Below, in pieces: positions 36,042 through 46,546 of a DNA stretch of 64,000 nucleotides; within the stretch, counting starts at the first letter, position 1; each line of letters opens with the position of its first letter. The notes below the pieces were generated by a model. It saw only the letters and a list, made by a program, of their open reading frames with translations. It was not told where the DNA came from and searched no databases. The position numbers and the translations under genes were made by a program. Origin of the DNA: Muricea muricata (taxonomy: Eukaryota > Cnidaria > Anthozoa > Malacalcyonacea > Plexauridae); NCBI GenBank assembly GCA_963855995.1, contig OY979725.1, forward strand, positions 9,758,883 through 9,822,882. Direction: 5' to 3'.

Positions 36042-36159
36042 CTACCCCGGCCAGCTCCCCAAGTGCTACTTCCACCTAAGTAGAAGTACTTGTACATATA
36101 GTACAAGTACTTCTACTTATTCACGGTGGAAGTAGCACTCGGAGAGCTGGCCGGGGTAG
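36042..36159. repeat. Strong 118-bp hairpin
   Basis: Arms CTACCCCGGCCAGCTC ... GAGCTGGCCGGGGTAG, then AGTGCTACTTCCACC ... GGTGGAAGTAGCACT, then AAGTAGAAGTACTTGTAC ... GTACAAGTACTTCTACTT around ATATA. Only a few unpaired bases. Either a very recent mini-MITE or a structured transcript. Confidence 0.85.
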
Positions 36160-37214
36160 CCGGCGAAGAGAAGACCAACCTTGCAAATGCTATTGCAAAT
36201 TGCTAAGTTGATCTTCTCTTGAGAGCAGCCGCGAATACCTAACAAATTAAAACTACAAAGGTCAGTGACTTAAGTACTTAGCATGCAAATTTGATTCCCA
36301 AAGCCAAAATGACGAGTGCCCCCCTCTGATCCTACCAACTGCCTACCTGCCTCAGTTCTAAGCTGTCTTCCTCGGTCCTAAGCTCCTGCATTCCATTCGT
36401 TACTTCCTCATTCCTCACCATCGCACAGTCACTCGCAGCTGATAAACCCTCATGCACCACCACCACCCCGACTGCCACCCAATTCCGAAAATTAAAGGAA
36501 TTAAAATTTCGGTAAGGTATGAATTTTAAATGCCATTTATTTGGATATTTTAGATCAAACGTAAACAGAAAAAGGTCGTGTATAAAAAAGCAGGTGAGAA
36601 TCCACTTACGTTTACTTGTAAAATTTACAAAACTTCATTCGCATTTTTTTCAGTTGATAATAATAATAGACCAATTTAGTTGACGTTGACACTTACTCTC
36701 TGTTAGAAGTGGCGATAGATTTTGGTTTTTAAGCATACATTAAAAATTTTAATTCCTTTAATAAGCCTAACCCCATGCAACTTACACACGGCGCACACCC
36801 TCGCAGTCCATACATTTAGCTAATAAATTACGTTATAAACAAAAAAGCAAAATAAAAACATAAATTACGTTATCTCTAGCTACTTAAACCCACTTAGACT
36901 GAGAATTTGATTGAGTTTTCACATGTAAAACCTTAGCTGATAGGGCATGGGCTTTTCGTTGCGTTAGCTAGTCCGAAGTAAATATAAAGCTGATACTTAC
37001 CAAAGTCGGTAAGGCTGGGTCAAATAAGCAAGAGAATTATGCAAAGATAAAAAGCAATTTTAAACGTGAAACATAATTAAAGTTGTTTTTTAGAGATTCG
37101 TCTATGGCAATTTAAATCCTTAACTGTAGTTGACATGCAATGTTTAATGTCTCTTACCTAAATTTGAAACTACCGCAAATCTCTTACTTATTCAACCGAA
37201 ACGCCTTCATTTGC
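36160..37214. other. Stretch without a gene
   Basis: No coding region or repeat boundary could be supported. It precedes the tandem duplication. Confidence 0.4.
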
Positions 37215-38165
37215 ATGGTACCTCGCAACTGCTCTCAAACCACTTCCCGTAATTTGCTTTAGTGCGCACAAACAATGACTCAATTGGTCCATTGTTTCTG
37301 CTACCAAAACAAATATCAAAGCACCAAGATACTTATCATCCTAATAATCGAAGAGGATTCATATTACCATCAGAACAAAGCATGCTCTATTCCCATGGGA
37401 ATTAAAAATGCGCAAAAAATATAATGAGTCCTACTGATTTCATGCATGTATGAATCAAATTAACTAAGAAACAAAAGAAATTGTTTTTCCAGTGGAATTA
37501 GAACACAAAGTAATATTACCTCGTTGTTTTAATTATAAACCTAGACTTGACCCATTCTTTAAAGGTAGAACGACGAAATAACAACATGCTTCAACTATAA
37601 TGAAGTGGCATTATTACGAAACTGAAACTTTCTATCCTACATATTTTGTTTTGCTTTTAGAAGTATTCAAATTTTCGAAGCCAAATTTTCAGGCGCCAAG
37701 GTATTGTTACTTCAAGAAATATTGTCAACATTTACAATTATATTTTTACCTGATATTTTAAATCGAAAATTGACTGCGAAACTCCTAGAACGTCCTTGGT
37801 AATTTTTTTCTTAAAAAGTATTTCACATTAGTGTTACTTCAATCTGGTTTTTTTTTTCACCTAATTTGTTGTCTTTGAATCCTCTTTGATCTCTCCATAA
37901 TAAGTATCTGGTTTTCTACTAACTTGTAAATTACCGCTGACTACTTTCTATTACAATGTTGGGTCTTCTCATTGTTGTGCATTGTTATTGTTTTGTGGGT
38001 GTTGTCGTCCAGGATCGTTCAATCTGCTCTTTTCTCTTGCATTTTTTAACATCCATCAGCTGTTGCAATAAAAGAATTAGATAATTAGATATTGATTACC
38101 ATTATAAATTGATTTTTGACAGCAGACAGCCATTAATGGGCAACCTTTTTTGGGACACACTGTAC

Positions 38166-38668
38166 GTACAGGGTGTATAGAAAAAGCTGAAAAAATTTGA
38201 AATCGCTCTCCACGTCGCGGAAGCGGCTTGAAATATTAAGTTTTTATAAATATAGATTGCTTGGGTACGTTTATGTTGCAGAATCAACGAAAAAAATCTG
38301 AAACTTAAATGTTTACAACCTAGGGTGTGCATATTCGAACACATAAAAAATGGCTTGTGCACGAAATTGGAAGGCTTAATAAAAGTAATTTTGAGTGGAT
38401 AGCTATAAAATGTGTTTGGTGCTTTAATTAATGCTGTTCAAAATCTCAAGAGATTTTTGCCGAGTTTAAGTTCTTCAAAATGCCACGGGAACTTGAGGCA
38501 CTTAAAGAACGACGCGGAATTTTTCGAGATAAAAATTGTTTTTCTTAAGAAAAGTTCTTATTTCAATTAAATGTCTCTCGGAAGTTTAAGTATAATTTTG
38601 TGGAAACACTACGTAAGTTTACCATCGGAAAGCTTTCGATCCGTAAGCTCGTGTCTTCATCAGTGCTA

Positions 38669-38757
<89 letters not shown>

Positions 38758-39301
38758 TATTATTATTATTATTATTAATTATTATTATTATTATTAGGAC
38801 TGATGAAGATCCGAGCTTACGGATCGAAAGCTTTGCGATAGTAAACTTACGTGGTATTTCCAGAAAATTGTATTTTAATTTGATATTCATCATGCAAACA
38901 TGCAAGTAACTCTTAGAAGTTGTATGCAAATAATGTAAATGCATAAATTAAGCATGCACAAAGCCGATTTTGCTCAAAATATGGAGCTTTGCGCGACGTT
39001 TTGAACGGCTTACACTCAAGCACTTTTAATTTCTGAAATTTTGAACATCAATACAACACCCGACATGTCTTCCACCTACCACGTCGAAATTACTTTTAAG
39101 CATTAAAGTTTTGTGCGCGAGCCGTATTTAACTTGTTGTAAAAAACACAACCCCCCCCCCGTTTTGAAGTTTTTAATTTCTTAATTTTTTAGTTTATTCT
39201 GCACCCAAACAATTCATTTCAATTAAAAAAATTGTAAATTGAGGCGTTTCGCGAAGTAGAGACTTATTTCAGATTTGTTCAGTTTTTTATACACTCTGTA
39301 T
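38166..39301. mobile_element. TA-flanked element with CAGGGTGTATA ends
   Basis: Left end (TA)CAGGGTGTATAGAAAAA and right end TTTTTTATACACTCTG(TA) are inverted, each bordered by TA, as in Tc1/mariner-type MITEs. No transposase frame. The second copy lies in unit 2 (about 40316-41767). Confidence 0.6.
38600..38860. repeat. Palindrome enclosing (AAT)n/(ATT)n microsatellite
   Basis: Arms ACGTAAGTTTACCATCGGAA and GCTTTCGATCCGTAAGCTCG are mirrored after the array (CGAGCTTACGGATCGAAAGC, GATAGTAAACTTACGT). The centre 38669-38797 is (AAT)n switching to (ATT)n. Apparent poly-Ile and poly-Tyr/Asn frames here are the microsatellite, not genes. Confidence 0.88.
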
Positions 39302-39328
39302 AATCCACTGATCTCTTTCAATACTAAA

Positions 39329-41795
39329 ATGGTACCTCGCAACTGCTCTCAAACCACTTCCCGTAATTTGCTCTATTGCGCACAAACAATGACTCAATTG
39401 GTCCATTGTTTCTGCTTACCAAAACAAATATCAAAGCATCAAGAAATTATCATCCTAATAATCGAAGAGGATTTTCATTATAAAGGTAATTATTCTCACT
39501 ATAAACAGACATATTACCATCAGAACAAAGCATGCTGTATTCCCATGGGAATTAAAAATGCGCAAAAAATATAACGAGTCGTACTGATTTCATGCATGTA
39601 TGAATCAAATTAACTAAGAAACAAAAGAATTTGTTTTTCCAGTGGAATTAGAACATCAAGTAATATTTCCTCGTTGTTTTAATTATAAACCTAGACTTGA
39701 CCTGTTCTTTAAAGGTAGAACGACGAAATAACAACATGCTTCAACTATAATGAAGTGGCATTATTACGAAACTGAAACTTTCAATCCTACATATTTTGTT
39801 TTGCTTTTAGAAGTATCCAAATTTTCGAAGCCAAATTTTCAGGCGCCAAGGTATTGTTACTTCAAGAAATATTGTCAAATTTTACAAATATATTTTTACC
39901 TGATATTTTAAATCGAAAATTGACTGCGAAACTCCTAGAACATCCTTGGTAATTTTTTTCTTAAAAAGTATTTCACATTAGTGTTACTTCAGTCTGGTTT
40001 TTTTTTCTCACCTAATTTGTTGTCTTTGAATCCTCTTTGATCTCTCCATAATAAGTATCTGGTTTTCTACTAACTTGTAAATTACCGCTGACTACTTTCT
40101 ATTACAATGTTGGGTCTTCTTATTGTTGTGCATTGTTATTGTTTTGTGGGTGTTGTCGTCCAGGATCGTTCAATCTGCTCTTTTCTCTTGCATTGTTTAA
40201 CATCCATCAGCTGTTGCAATAAAAGAATTGAATAATTAGATATTGATTACCATTATAAATTGATTTTTGACAGCAGACAGCCATTAATGGGCAACCTTTT
40301 TTGGGACACACTGTACGTACAGGGTGTATAGAAAAAACTGAAAAAATTTGAAATCGCTCTCCACGTCGCGGAAGCGGCTTGAAATATTAAGTTTTTATAA
40401 ATATAGATTGCTTGGGTGCGTTTATGTTGCAGAATCAACGAAAAAATCTGAAACTTAAATGTTTACAACCTAGGGTGTGCATATTCGAACACATAAAAAA
40501 TGGCTTGTGCACGAAATTGGAAGGCTTAAAAGTAATTTTGAGTGGGTAGCTATAAAATGTGTTTGGTGCTTTAATTAATGCTGTTCAAAATCTCAAGAGA
40601 TTTGCCGAGTTTAAGTTCTTCAAAATGCCATGGGAACTTGAGGCACTTAAAGAACGACGCGGAATTGTTCGAAATAAAAATTGTTTTTCTTAAGAAAAGT
40701 TCTTATTTCAGTTAAATGTCTATCGGAAGTTTAAGTATTGTGGAAACACTACGTAAGTTTACCATCGGAAAGCTTTCGATCCGTAAGCTCGTGTCTTCAT
40801 CAGTGCTAGTAATAATAATAATTATTATTAATAGACGATTTGCATGTTAGACTAACTTTCAATCCAGGCAAGACGAACAAAATCTTTTATTATAGTTAAA
40901 AAGAGCATCCTAAAATTAGTAGAACTGCCAAGTTTGGTGGCGAAATGTTGTAAAACATGGAAAATATGGCCTTGCAGAGTTTTCAAATTTGTATACATTT
41001 GTATTACGCGAGAAAAAAGTTACCACTTTTGATACAATTTTAGCTAAAAAGTGGTAACTTTTTCCTCGCGTAATACAAATGTATACAAATTTGCAAACTT
41101 TGCGACGCCATATTTTCCATGCTTTATAACATTTCGCTACCAAACTTGGCAATTCTACTAATTTTAGGATGCTCTTTTTAACTGTGGTAAAAGAATTTGT
41201 TTGTCTTGGCTAGCGCTAGACTGAAAGTTAGTCTAACATGCAAGTTGTCCATTATTATTATTAGGGCTGATGAAGATCCGAGCTTACGGATGGAAAGCTT
41301 TGCGATAGTAAACTTGCGTGGTGTTTGCAGAAAATTGTATTTTAATTTGATATTCATCATGCAAACATGCAAGGAACTCTTAGAAGTTGTATGCAAATAA
41401 TGTAAATGCATAAATTAAGCATGCACAAAGCCGATTTTGCTCAAAATATGGAGCTTTGCGCGACGTTTTGAACGGCTTACACTCAAGCACTTTTAATTTT
41501 TGAAATTTTGAACGTCAATACAACACCCGACATGTCTTCCACCTACTACGTCGAAATTACTTTTAAGCATTAAAGTTTTGTGCGCGAGCCGTATTTAACT
41601 TGTTGTAAAAAACACAACCCCCCCGGTTTTGAAGTTTTTAATTTCTTAATTTTTTAGTTTATTCTGCACCTAAACAACTCATTTCAAATAAAAAATCGTA
41701 AATTAAGGCGTTTCGCGAAGTAGAGACTTATTTCAGATTTGTTCAGTTTTTTTATACACTCTGTATAATCCACTGATCTCTATCAATACTAAAAT
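39329..41795. repeat. Tandem segmental duplication, unit 2
   Basis: Near-identical to unit 1 apart from about 40 extra bases near 39475, small indels, and the replacement of most of the microsatellite by a 417-bp palindromic element (40834-41250). Confidence 0.92.
40834..41250. mobile_element. Palindromic MITE inserted in the microsatellite of unit 2
   Basis: Ends GACGATTTGCATGTTAGACT ... AGTCTAACATGCAAGTTGTC. The arms run almost the full length, meeting near AAAGTTACCACTTTTGATAC / AGCTAAAAAGTGGTAACTTT. It is absent from unit 1, so it inserted after the duplication or was lost from unit 1. Confidence 0.88.
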
Positions 41796-44700
41796 CCCAG
41801 GTAAATATCCCATGTTTAGGTGAACCCAAGATAAAAACATTGACGTGAACAAACGTAAAAAGTGTCATAAACAAAAGCAGTATAGAAGGAGACTGGCACT
41901 TTCCACACGCCCCGCCTAAAGTTGCGCCACTGTCGTGTATAGTTATTATAGTTTCCCCAGAGGTTCAACGAAAAACAGCAGATTAGAATCGCTAATAATC
42001 TTATTTGATTTTTGGAAAAAAATTCTTATCAACTTACATTTGTAAACCTTGCATGCAGACCTTTGTGTTTGTTCCATGTTGCATTCTCCGGTTTTCTTTT
42101 TGGGTCCTTTTTTAAACAGAAAAATATTTCAGTTAGATACTAGTGAAAATGTCGACAACTGTAGGATGCATGTATCAGGAGACTGAGTCATGATATACGT
42201 TAGTTTAGACTTCATATGCACAGTTATAGTTAAAGGGATATATGGCAATAAATTTGTTTCTATCTTGTTCGCAAGAGCTTTGAGAATTATGTAGAAAACT
42301 ATTTTACATCTTCCTTACATGTTGTTTAATTCGAGATATGAAAATTTTATTCAAAACCATAAATTAGGGTAATTCTAAGTTCTACATGCGCGAATAACAG
42401 ACACTATTTAACATGTACACCGTGATCAACTGTTATTCACCGTTACCTAACTCTATATTCGCGCATATAGATTGTAGTATTTTTAGCAAGCTATTTTGGA
42501 ATTATTAACAAAATTAGCCATCCGCTATTTTAAGGCCTAGTTCCAGTCCTTTCAGAAACCGACTTGCAGCAAGCTTGCGAATAATTTCATCTAATCACAA
42601 CGCGAGAAAGTGTATTTTAATTAGATGCAAGCACTCGCTGCAAGCCGCGAGGAGCTTTCTGCGAGCCCTGGAAATCCGCCTTGAGGCTATTTTCGACATT
42701 CATGTTACCTGGCAAGCAGAGTGGCTCAAAATTAGATTTTCTTGTCTATTTTCAAAGCTCTATTTATTAACTTTATTTTTAAGTTGTTTGGGAATGGTTT
42801 TCCGTGGCTAACTCATCTTCTCACACCAACCACCAAAATCAACATTATGAATCTAAGATGGCGGGCAGCCCATTAAATTTCTGTCTTCGCCACTAAAGTA
42901 AAATACTAACTTCCCGGCGAAAGGCCTTCGCTCGAAACGGCGAATTCTGTTTGTATCGTTTCAAGCAGCGGAAAATCATATGTTTTTGTGTGTTTTGACT
43001 GCATTGCCGACATTTCGAGGTATTGATTTTTATTGAAACGAAAGCTGATAAAGGAAATGGAAACGACAAAATGGAATCAACAAACTTACTTTCACTTTCT
43101 CTTTGGATCGTCGTAGCTTCGGTTGGCCTTGTTTCATCATGCTGTTTATGGTTTCATCTGCTTGCACACTCTCATCGTAGAAGAGACGCCGGTCCAGTCG
43201 GTAACTTTCTCACTCGTGCGTCGTGAAACATCACAAAATAAGGAGAAATTTAATGTTAGTATATATTTCGGAAACTAAACGAAAATTTGATTGTAAATGA
43301 CTTTGACAAACCGTACATGGTGTGGTATTTGCATCTTGACATTTGACGATTAGTGATTCACTTCTTAGCTCGATATCATTTATTTCCCATGTTGTTCGAT
43401 CTGTCATTGGTGGTTGGTCTATTCACTTTTTACTTAACATCCTTTGAAAAAATAAACAATTACGATGTTTAGAAAACTTTTGACGAGATAAGCAAAGAAA
43501 ACTACGTTTAAATGCATTAGACGGCGCTACGTAGTTATAATTAGGCGTGGCAGGTGCATGTATGCAACTCCAAAAAATAACGTAACCCAAAATGGCAGCA
43601 ATTGAAGGCATTTTTGGTGTCGTTTCCAGTTCCCTAACATTCGTGGGCAATATTTATATGATTTGCTCGAATTTGTTTTGAAGCAAAATCTAGATGGATT
43701 TTGTGCATAAACTAATATATTTATGTAGGCCAAATTAAACACGAGATATATTTGAAAAATTAAAAAAAGTGTTTGACCACCCACGTTAGTTAAAACGGGC
43801 GCCAAGAATGCCCGCAATTTCCTCAATCCGAGTTATATTTATTGAATACATAAGTGACTGAGAGGAAAATAAGAGATTAACAAAATATTTAACAAAATAT
43901 AATTGCTCTTCAAGGCAGCGTCATACATGTGCGGGGGATGTTGAAATATTTAGGGAAAACTTTTAAAAACTCATGTGGAAGCTGAACCTTACACAGTACA
44001 TGGATGAAGCTATTCCGCCCAGGAAACTATTAAGTAATTGCTTTGTAAAATAATTACAGTGAAACACAACTCAATGCCAGGGAATTTATATTTAGGATTG
44101 TGTGATCGTGCTCGTGCACAGTAATGTCCAATCGGTTCAGAAAGCTCAATCAGACTCGTGACACCCGTGTGAGGAGTTAGTCAGTCGTGGGTTTATTCCG
44201 GCTACTCCGGTTTGCAAATGTTGGCATGCTGGTAAAAATTGTAAAATATCAGTAATCACCTGAACACGGGTTCTTAACTAAGGCTGTCAACGACGAAGCG
44301 GAATTAAAGATCAATGCATAAAAGTGCGTTTCCACTGTAGTTATCTTATAATGTAAGTATCAAGCTTAATGAATAATTCTCCAGCAACTACGTCAAATAA
44401 GTAACTTACAGTTACAAGGTGGATAGTAGGGGCAGGATGAAGATTGAAGTGGCGTGAAGGAAGGTGGTACAAAGGTGTACTAGTGAAAGGATGGGGGTAA
44501 ATAGGAGGAAGATTGGATTGGGGCAAAGAAAGGGGATATTTCATGTTGAGATTAAACCTGCTTGAAGTACAGGGATCACCAAATTCAGACTTGCAGTTCA
44601 AATGAAAGGCGGTCCAAAGTTCATGTAAACAGTTGTTAGTCAGACTTCTAGAACAGTTGAAACTCGCTGGGAATCGTCTTTGAACTTGAACTGGAAATAT

Positions 44701-44945
44701 GAGTTTCCATGTTTCTTGTATAGACGGTGCAGTGTATCAGTGGACCGAAGAGGTTTTGAAGAAAAAGAAGGAGAAAGAAAGAATAAAAGTAAGTTACAAT
44801 AAAGTTTACAAATTATAATGAAGAAGCTATTGATACAGCACTAGATGCATGATGATAATTATCATTGTAAACTCTCTATTAATCCCATAGGATGGGTGTG
44901 GTTTTACTGGAGAGGAAGGATTTAAAGGAGAGCAGTGTTTGTTCA
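41796..44945. other. Stretch without a firm gene
   Basis: No multi-exon gene could be built. Only a small single-span ORF (43071-43226) deserves mention. Confidence 0.4.
43071..43226 (+). CDS. Possible small membrane protein ORF
   Basis: 51 codons starting MESTNLLSLSLWIVVASVGL, with one hydrophobic span (about residues 5-32) followed by a basic HRRR cluster. That is the layout of a single-pass small protein or of a first exon with a signal anchor. The upstream 170 bp is richer in CpG than its surroundings. No family recognised. It could equally be a chance ORF. Confidence 0.25.
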   Translation: MESTNLLSLSLWIVVASVGLVSSCCLWFHLLAHSHRRRDAGPVGNFLTRAS

Positions 44946-45839
44946 TTAGTTGGACTGCCAAAAACAATTTTTATCACGAAAAGACTTCAATAATTGGTAA
45001 ATTTCTAAATTGCTCACAGGGATGTTGTACAGAGTTTGCAATGATAGTAAGCATTATGTAAAGTTTTGTTTTCTTACCTCTAATTCCTCTTGAAAGGTTT
45101 TTTTGGTAGTGGAATTTCGTATCACAGTTGTCCGTGGCTTTCTCGCAATACCTCCAGAATATCTACAATGTAAAGTTCGATTTGTTAGATACGAAAAGTA
45201 GAAACATTTCAAATGGCGACAAATACTTTAATTCTCAAACAAAATTAATCAGTTATAGAGGTAAATGGCACAAACTTTAGATAAAAATTATTTTACCTCA
45301 AAAAGATTCTGTCTTTAGTGGTAGCACCATTTCGAACGGTTCATTTACGATCCAGCTAAAGAAAGAAAAATAGAAACTCAGTCATATATATATATATATC
45401 AGCACATTTATCAGAATTTCATTAAATTTAAAAGTGAGTTCGACGTGGCAAGCAGACCGTATTTTTCTGGCGATATAATATTTCACAACTAAACCATACG
45501 TAGAATAGTTAGAGAATGCTTGCATGTGTAATAAAAATACAATTTTGTTGATGTCCAACTACACTAGAACGATTTTCGTTGCATCTTTAAATTGGACAAG
45601 ACGACGCCATTTTGATTTCGCATTTTTACGAAGACGCTATACTTTGCCTCGCAATTTTTTCTCAATTTCTCCGTCGTTCTAGCTCGAATTTGCGCCTGAT
45701 GTCTCCCTTGTATCTCCCTCGCCATTTCTATGGAATTAATTGACATTAATACATACCTTGAAGCCTTTTGGTGTGCATAGATATTTGTTCCTAACGGAGA
45801 GATTTTCGTCGAAGCTTCTTCTTCGAGTGCCAGCAACAA
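44946..45839 (-). CDS. Possible small gene, three exons, 58 residues
   Basis: Minus-strand exons 45757-45839, 45078-45162 and 44946-44954 join in phase (83 + 85 + 9 = 177 nt). Exon 1 starts MLLALEEEASTKISPLGTNI and ends in a GTATGT donor. Exon 2 encodes YSGGIARKPRTTVIRN followed by a Thr/Lys/Glu stretch, with TTGTAG acceptor and GTAAGA donor. Exon 3 is only Ser-Asn-stop after a strong GTTTTTGGCAG acceptor. The product would be soluble with a basic centre and acidic end; no family recognised. A further 59-bp block (45297-45355) with good splice sites would bring an early stop if included. The + strand of the same DNA also gives short spliceable frames, so confidence is moderate. Confidence 0.45.
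45297..45355 (-). other. Candidate poison exon of the small gene
   Basis: Bounded by TTTCTTTCTTTAG and by GAG/GTAAAA on the minus strand. Spliced after exon 1 it reads SWIVNEPFEMVLPLKTESF then TGA. Inclusion would replace the C-terminal half with 19 residues, or target the transcript for decay. Inference from splice signals only. Confidence 0.25.
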
Positions 45840-45840
45840 A

Positions 45841-45848
45841 TGACGTCA
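45841..45848. promoter_or_regulatory. CRE-type palindrome TGACGTCA
   Basis: A perfect cAMP-response element sits two bases upstream (minus strand) of the putative start codon at 45839. The site matches the CREB/ATF consensus. Function not shown. Confidence 0.35.
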
Positions 45849-46384
45849 GATGACCAGTGTTGGCGAGAAAATACCCGTATGTATAGTTCAATGATCTTTT
45901 TAGGAAGCTAAAAATCAGTTTTTTTGATCGCGAGAGAAGTTTTTTAGTTATTATTTCGAACTCAAGTCTTTCTTCTACTTCATTATTTTTAGTTTACTTT
46001 GTTAATTCACCCAAAAAACGCCTGTAAGGGCGTTTTTGTAATTTTTTTTTATTTGCATGCTGATGAGCAACGAAAGGCCCATTCGAGTTTTCATTGGCAA
46101 ACAACTTTCCCTCCGTGGCCGAGAGGTAAAATTAACTGTCTTGACTTTGATTTTAGATGGATCGGGGACGGGTCAAGTCCAACAGAGTTTCGTAAGAATT
46201 TAATTCTCAACCCACTCATTGGACTGATCCGGTCGTCGATCCACCCAAAACTCAAGTCAAAGCTGGGCGTGAGTTGCAGGAAAACACTAGGCAGTACCGC
46301 GAAGCCATGGAGGCAAACGTTGTTTGCCTAGTGTTTGGAACTAATACTTAAGCAAATTTCCTTAACTTGACTGTTGGGGACTGG

Positions 46385-46517
46385 CCTGTGTGGTTGGTGC
46401 ACTGAAGACTTCTCGCCGCTATCTCCCTTCGTTCAAGAACAAGAAGACAAGTTGTCTTCGTCGAGAAATAGCGACGAGAAGACTTCAAGGCACCACTAAA
46501 CCACCACACTGTATAAC
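46385..46517. repeat. Palindrome next to the foldback element
   Basis: GTGTGGTTGGTGCACTGAAG and ACTTCTCGCCGCTATCTC are mirrored by GAGAAATAGCGACGAGAAGA and CTTCAAGGCACC...CCACAC. A second tight hairpin (AGTGTAGTGGTTTAGC/GCTAAACCACTACACT) follows at 46521-46556. Confidence 0.7.
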
Positions 46518-46546
46518 TACAGTGTAGTGGTTTAGCTGGCTAAACC

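Larger units (their letters stand above)
37215..39328. repeat. Tandem segmental duplication, unit 1
   Basis: Starts ATGGTACCTCGCAACTGC and ends CAATACTAAAAT. Unit 2 (39329-41795) follows with no gap and aligns along its whole length. Unit 1 contains a TA-flanked element (38166-39301) with a pure (AAT)n/(ATT)n array in a palindrome. Confidence 0.92.

Noticed and set aside
38600..38944. Poly-Ile and poly-Tyr/Asn open frames on both strands
   Set aside because: Translation of an (AAT)n/(ATT)n microsatellite.
42845..42865. AAGATGGCGG as a YY1-type promoter element
   Set aside because: The same word (CCAAGATGGCGGAC) occurs inside several MITEs here, so it has little weight as a promoter signal.
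44732..45201. Plus-strand exon-like frames (DGAVYQW..., VEFRITVVRGF... ending at 45201)
   Set aside because: They overlap the minus-strand small gene; the first has no start or upstream partner, while the minus-strand exons have a start, a stop and matching phases. Not fully excluded.
46012..46037. Hairpin plus T-run resembling a bacterial terminator (AAAACGCC...GGGCGTTTTT)
   Set aside because: The context is a eukaryotic genome; rho-independent terminators are not expected.
45999..46331. 110-codon ORF
   Set aside because: Low-confidence composition, overlaps inverted-repeat DNA (AACACTAGGCA ... TGCCTAGTGTT), no domain.
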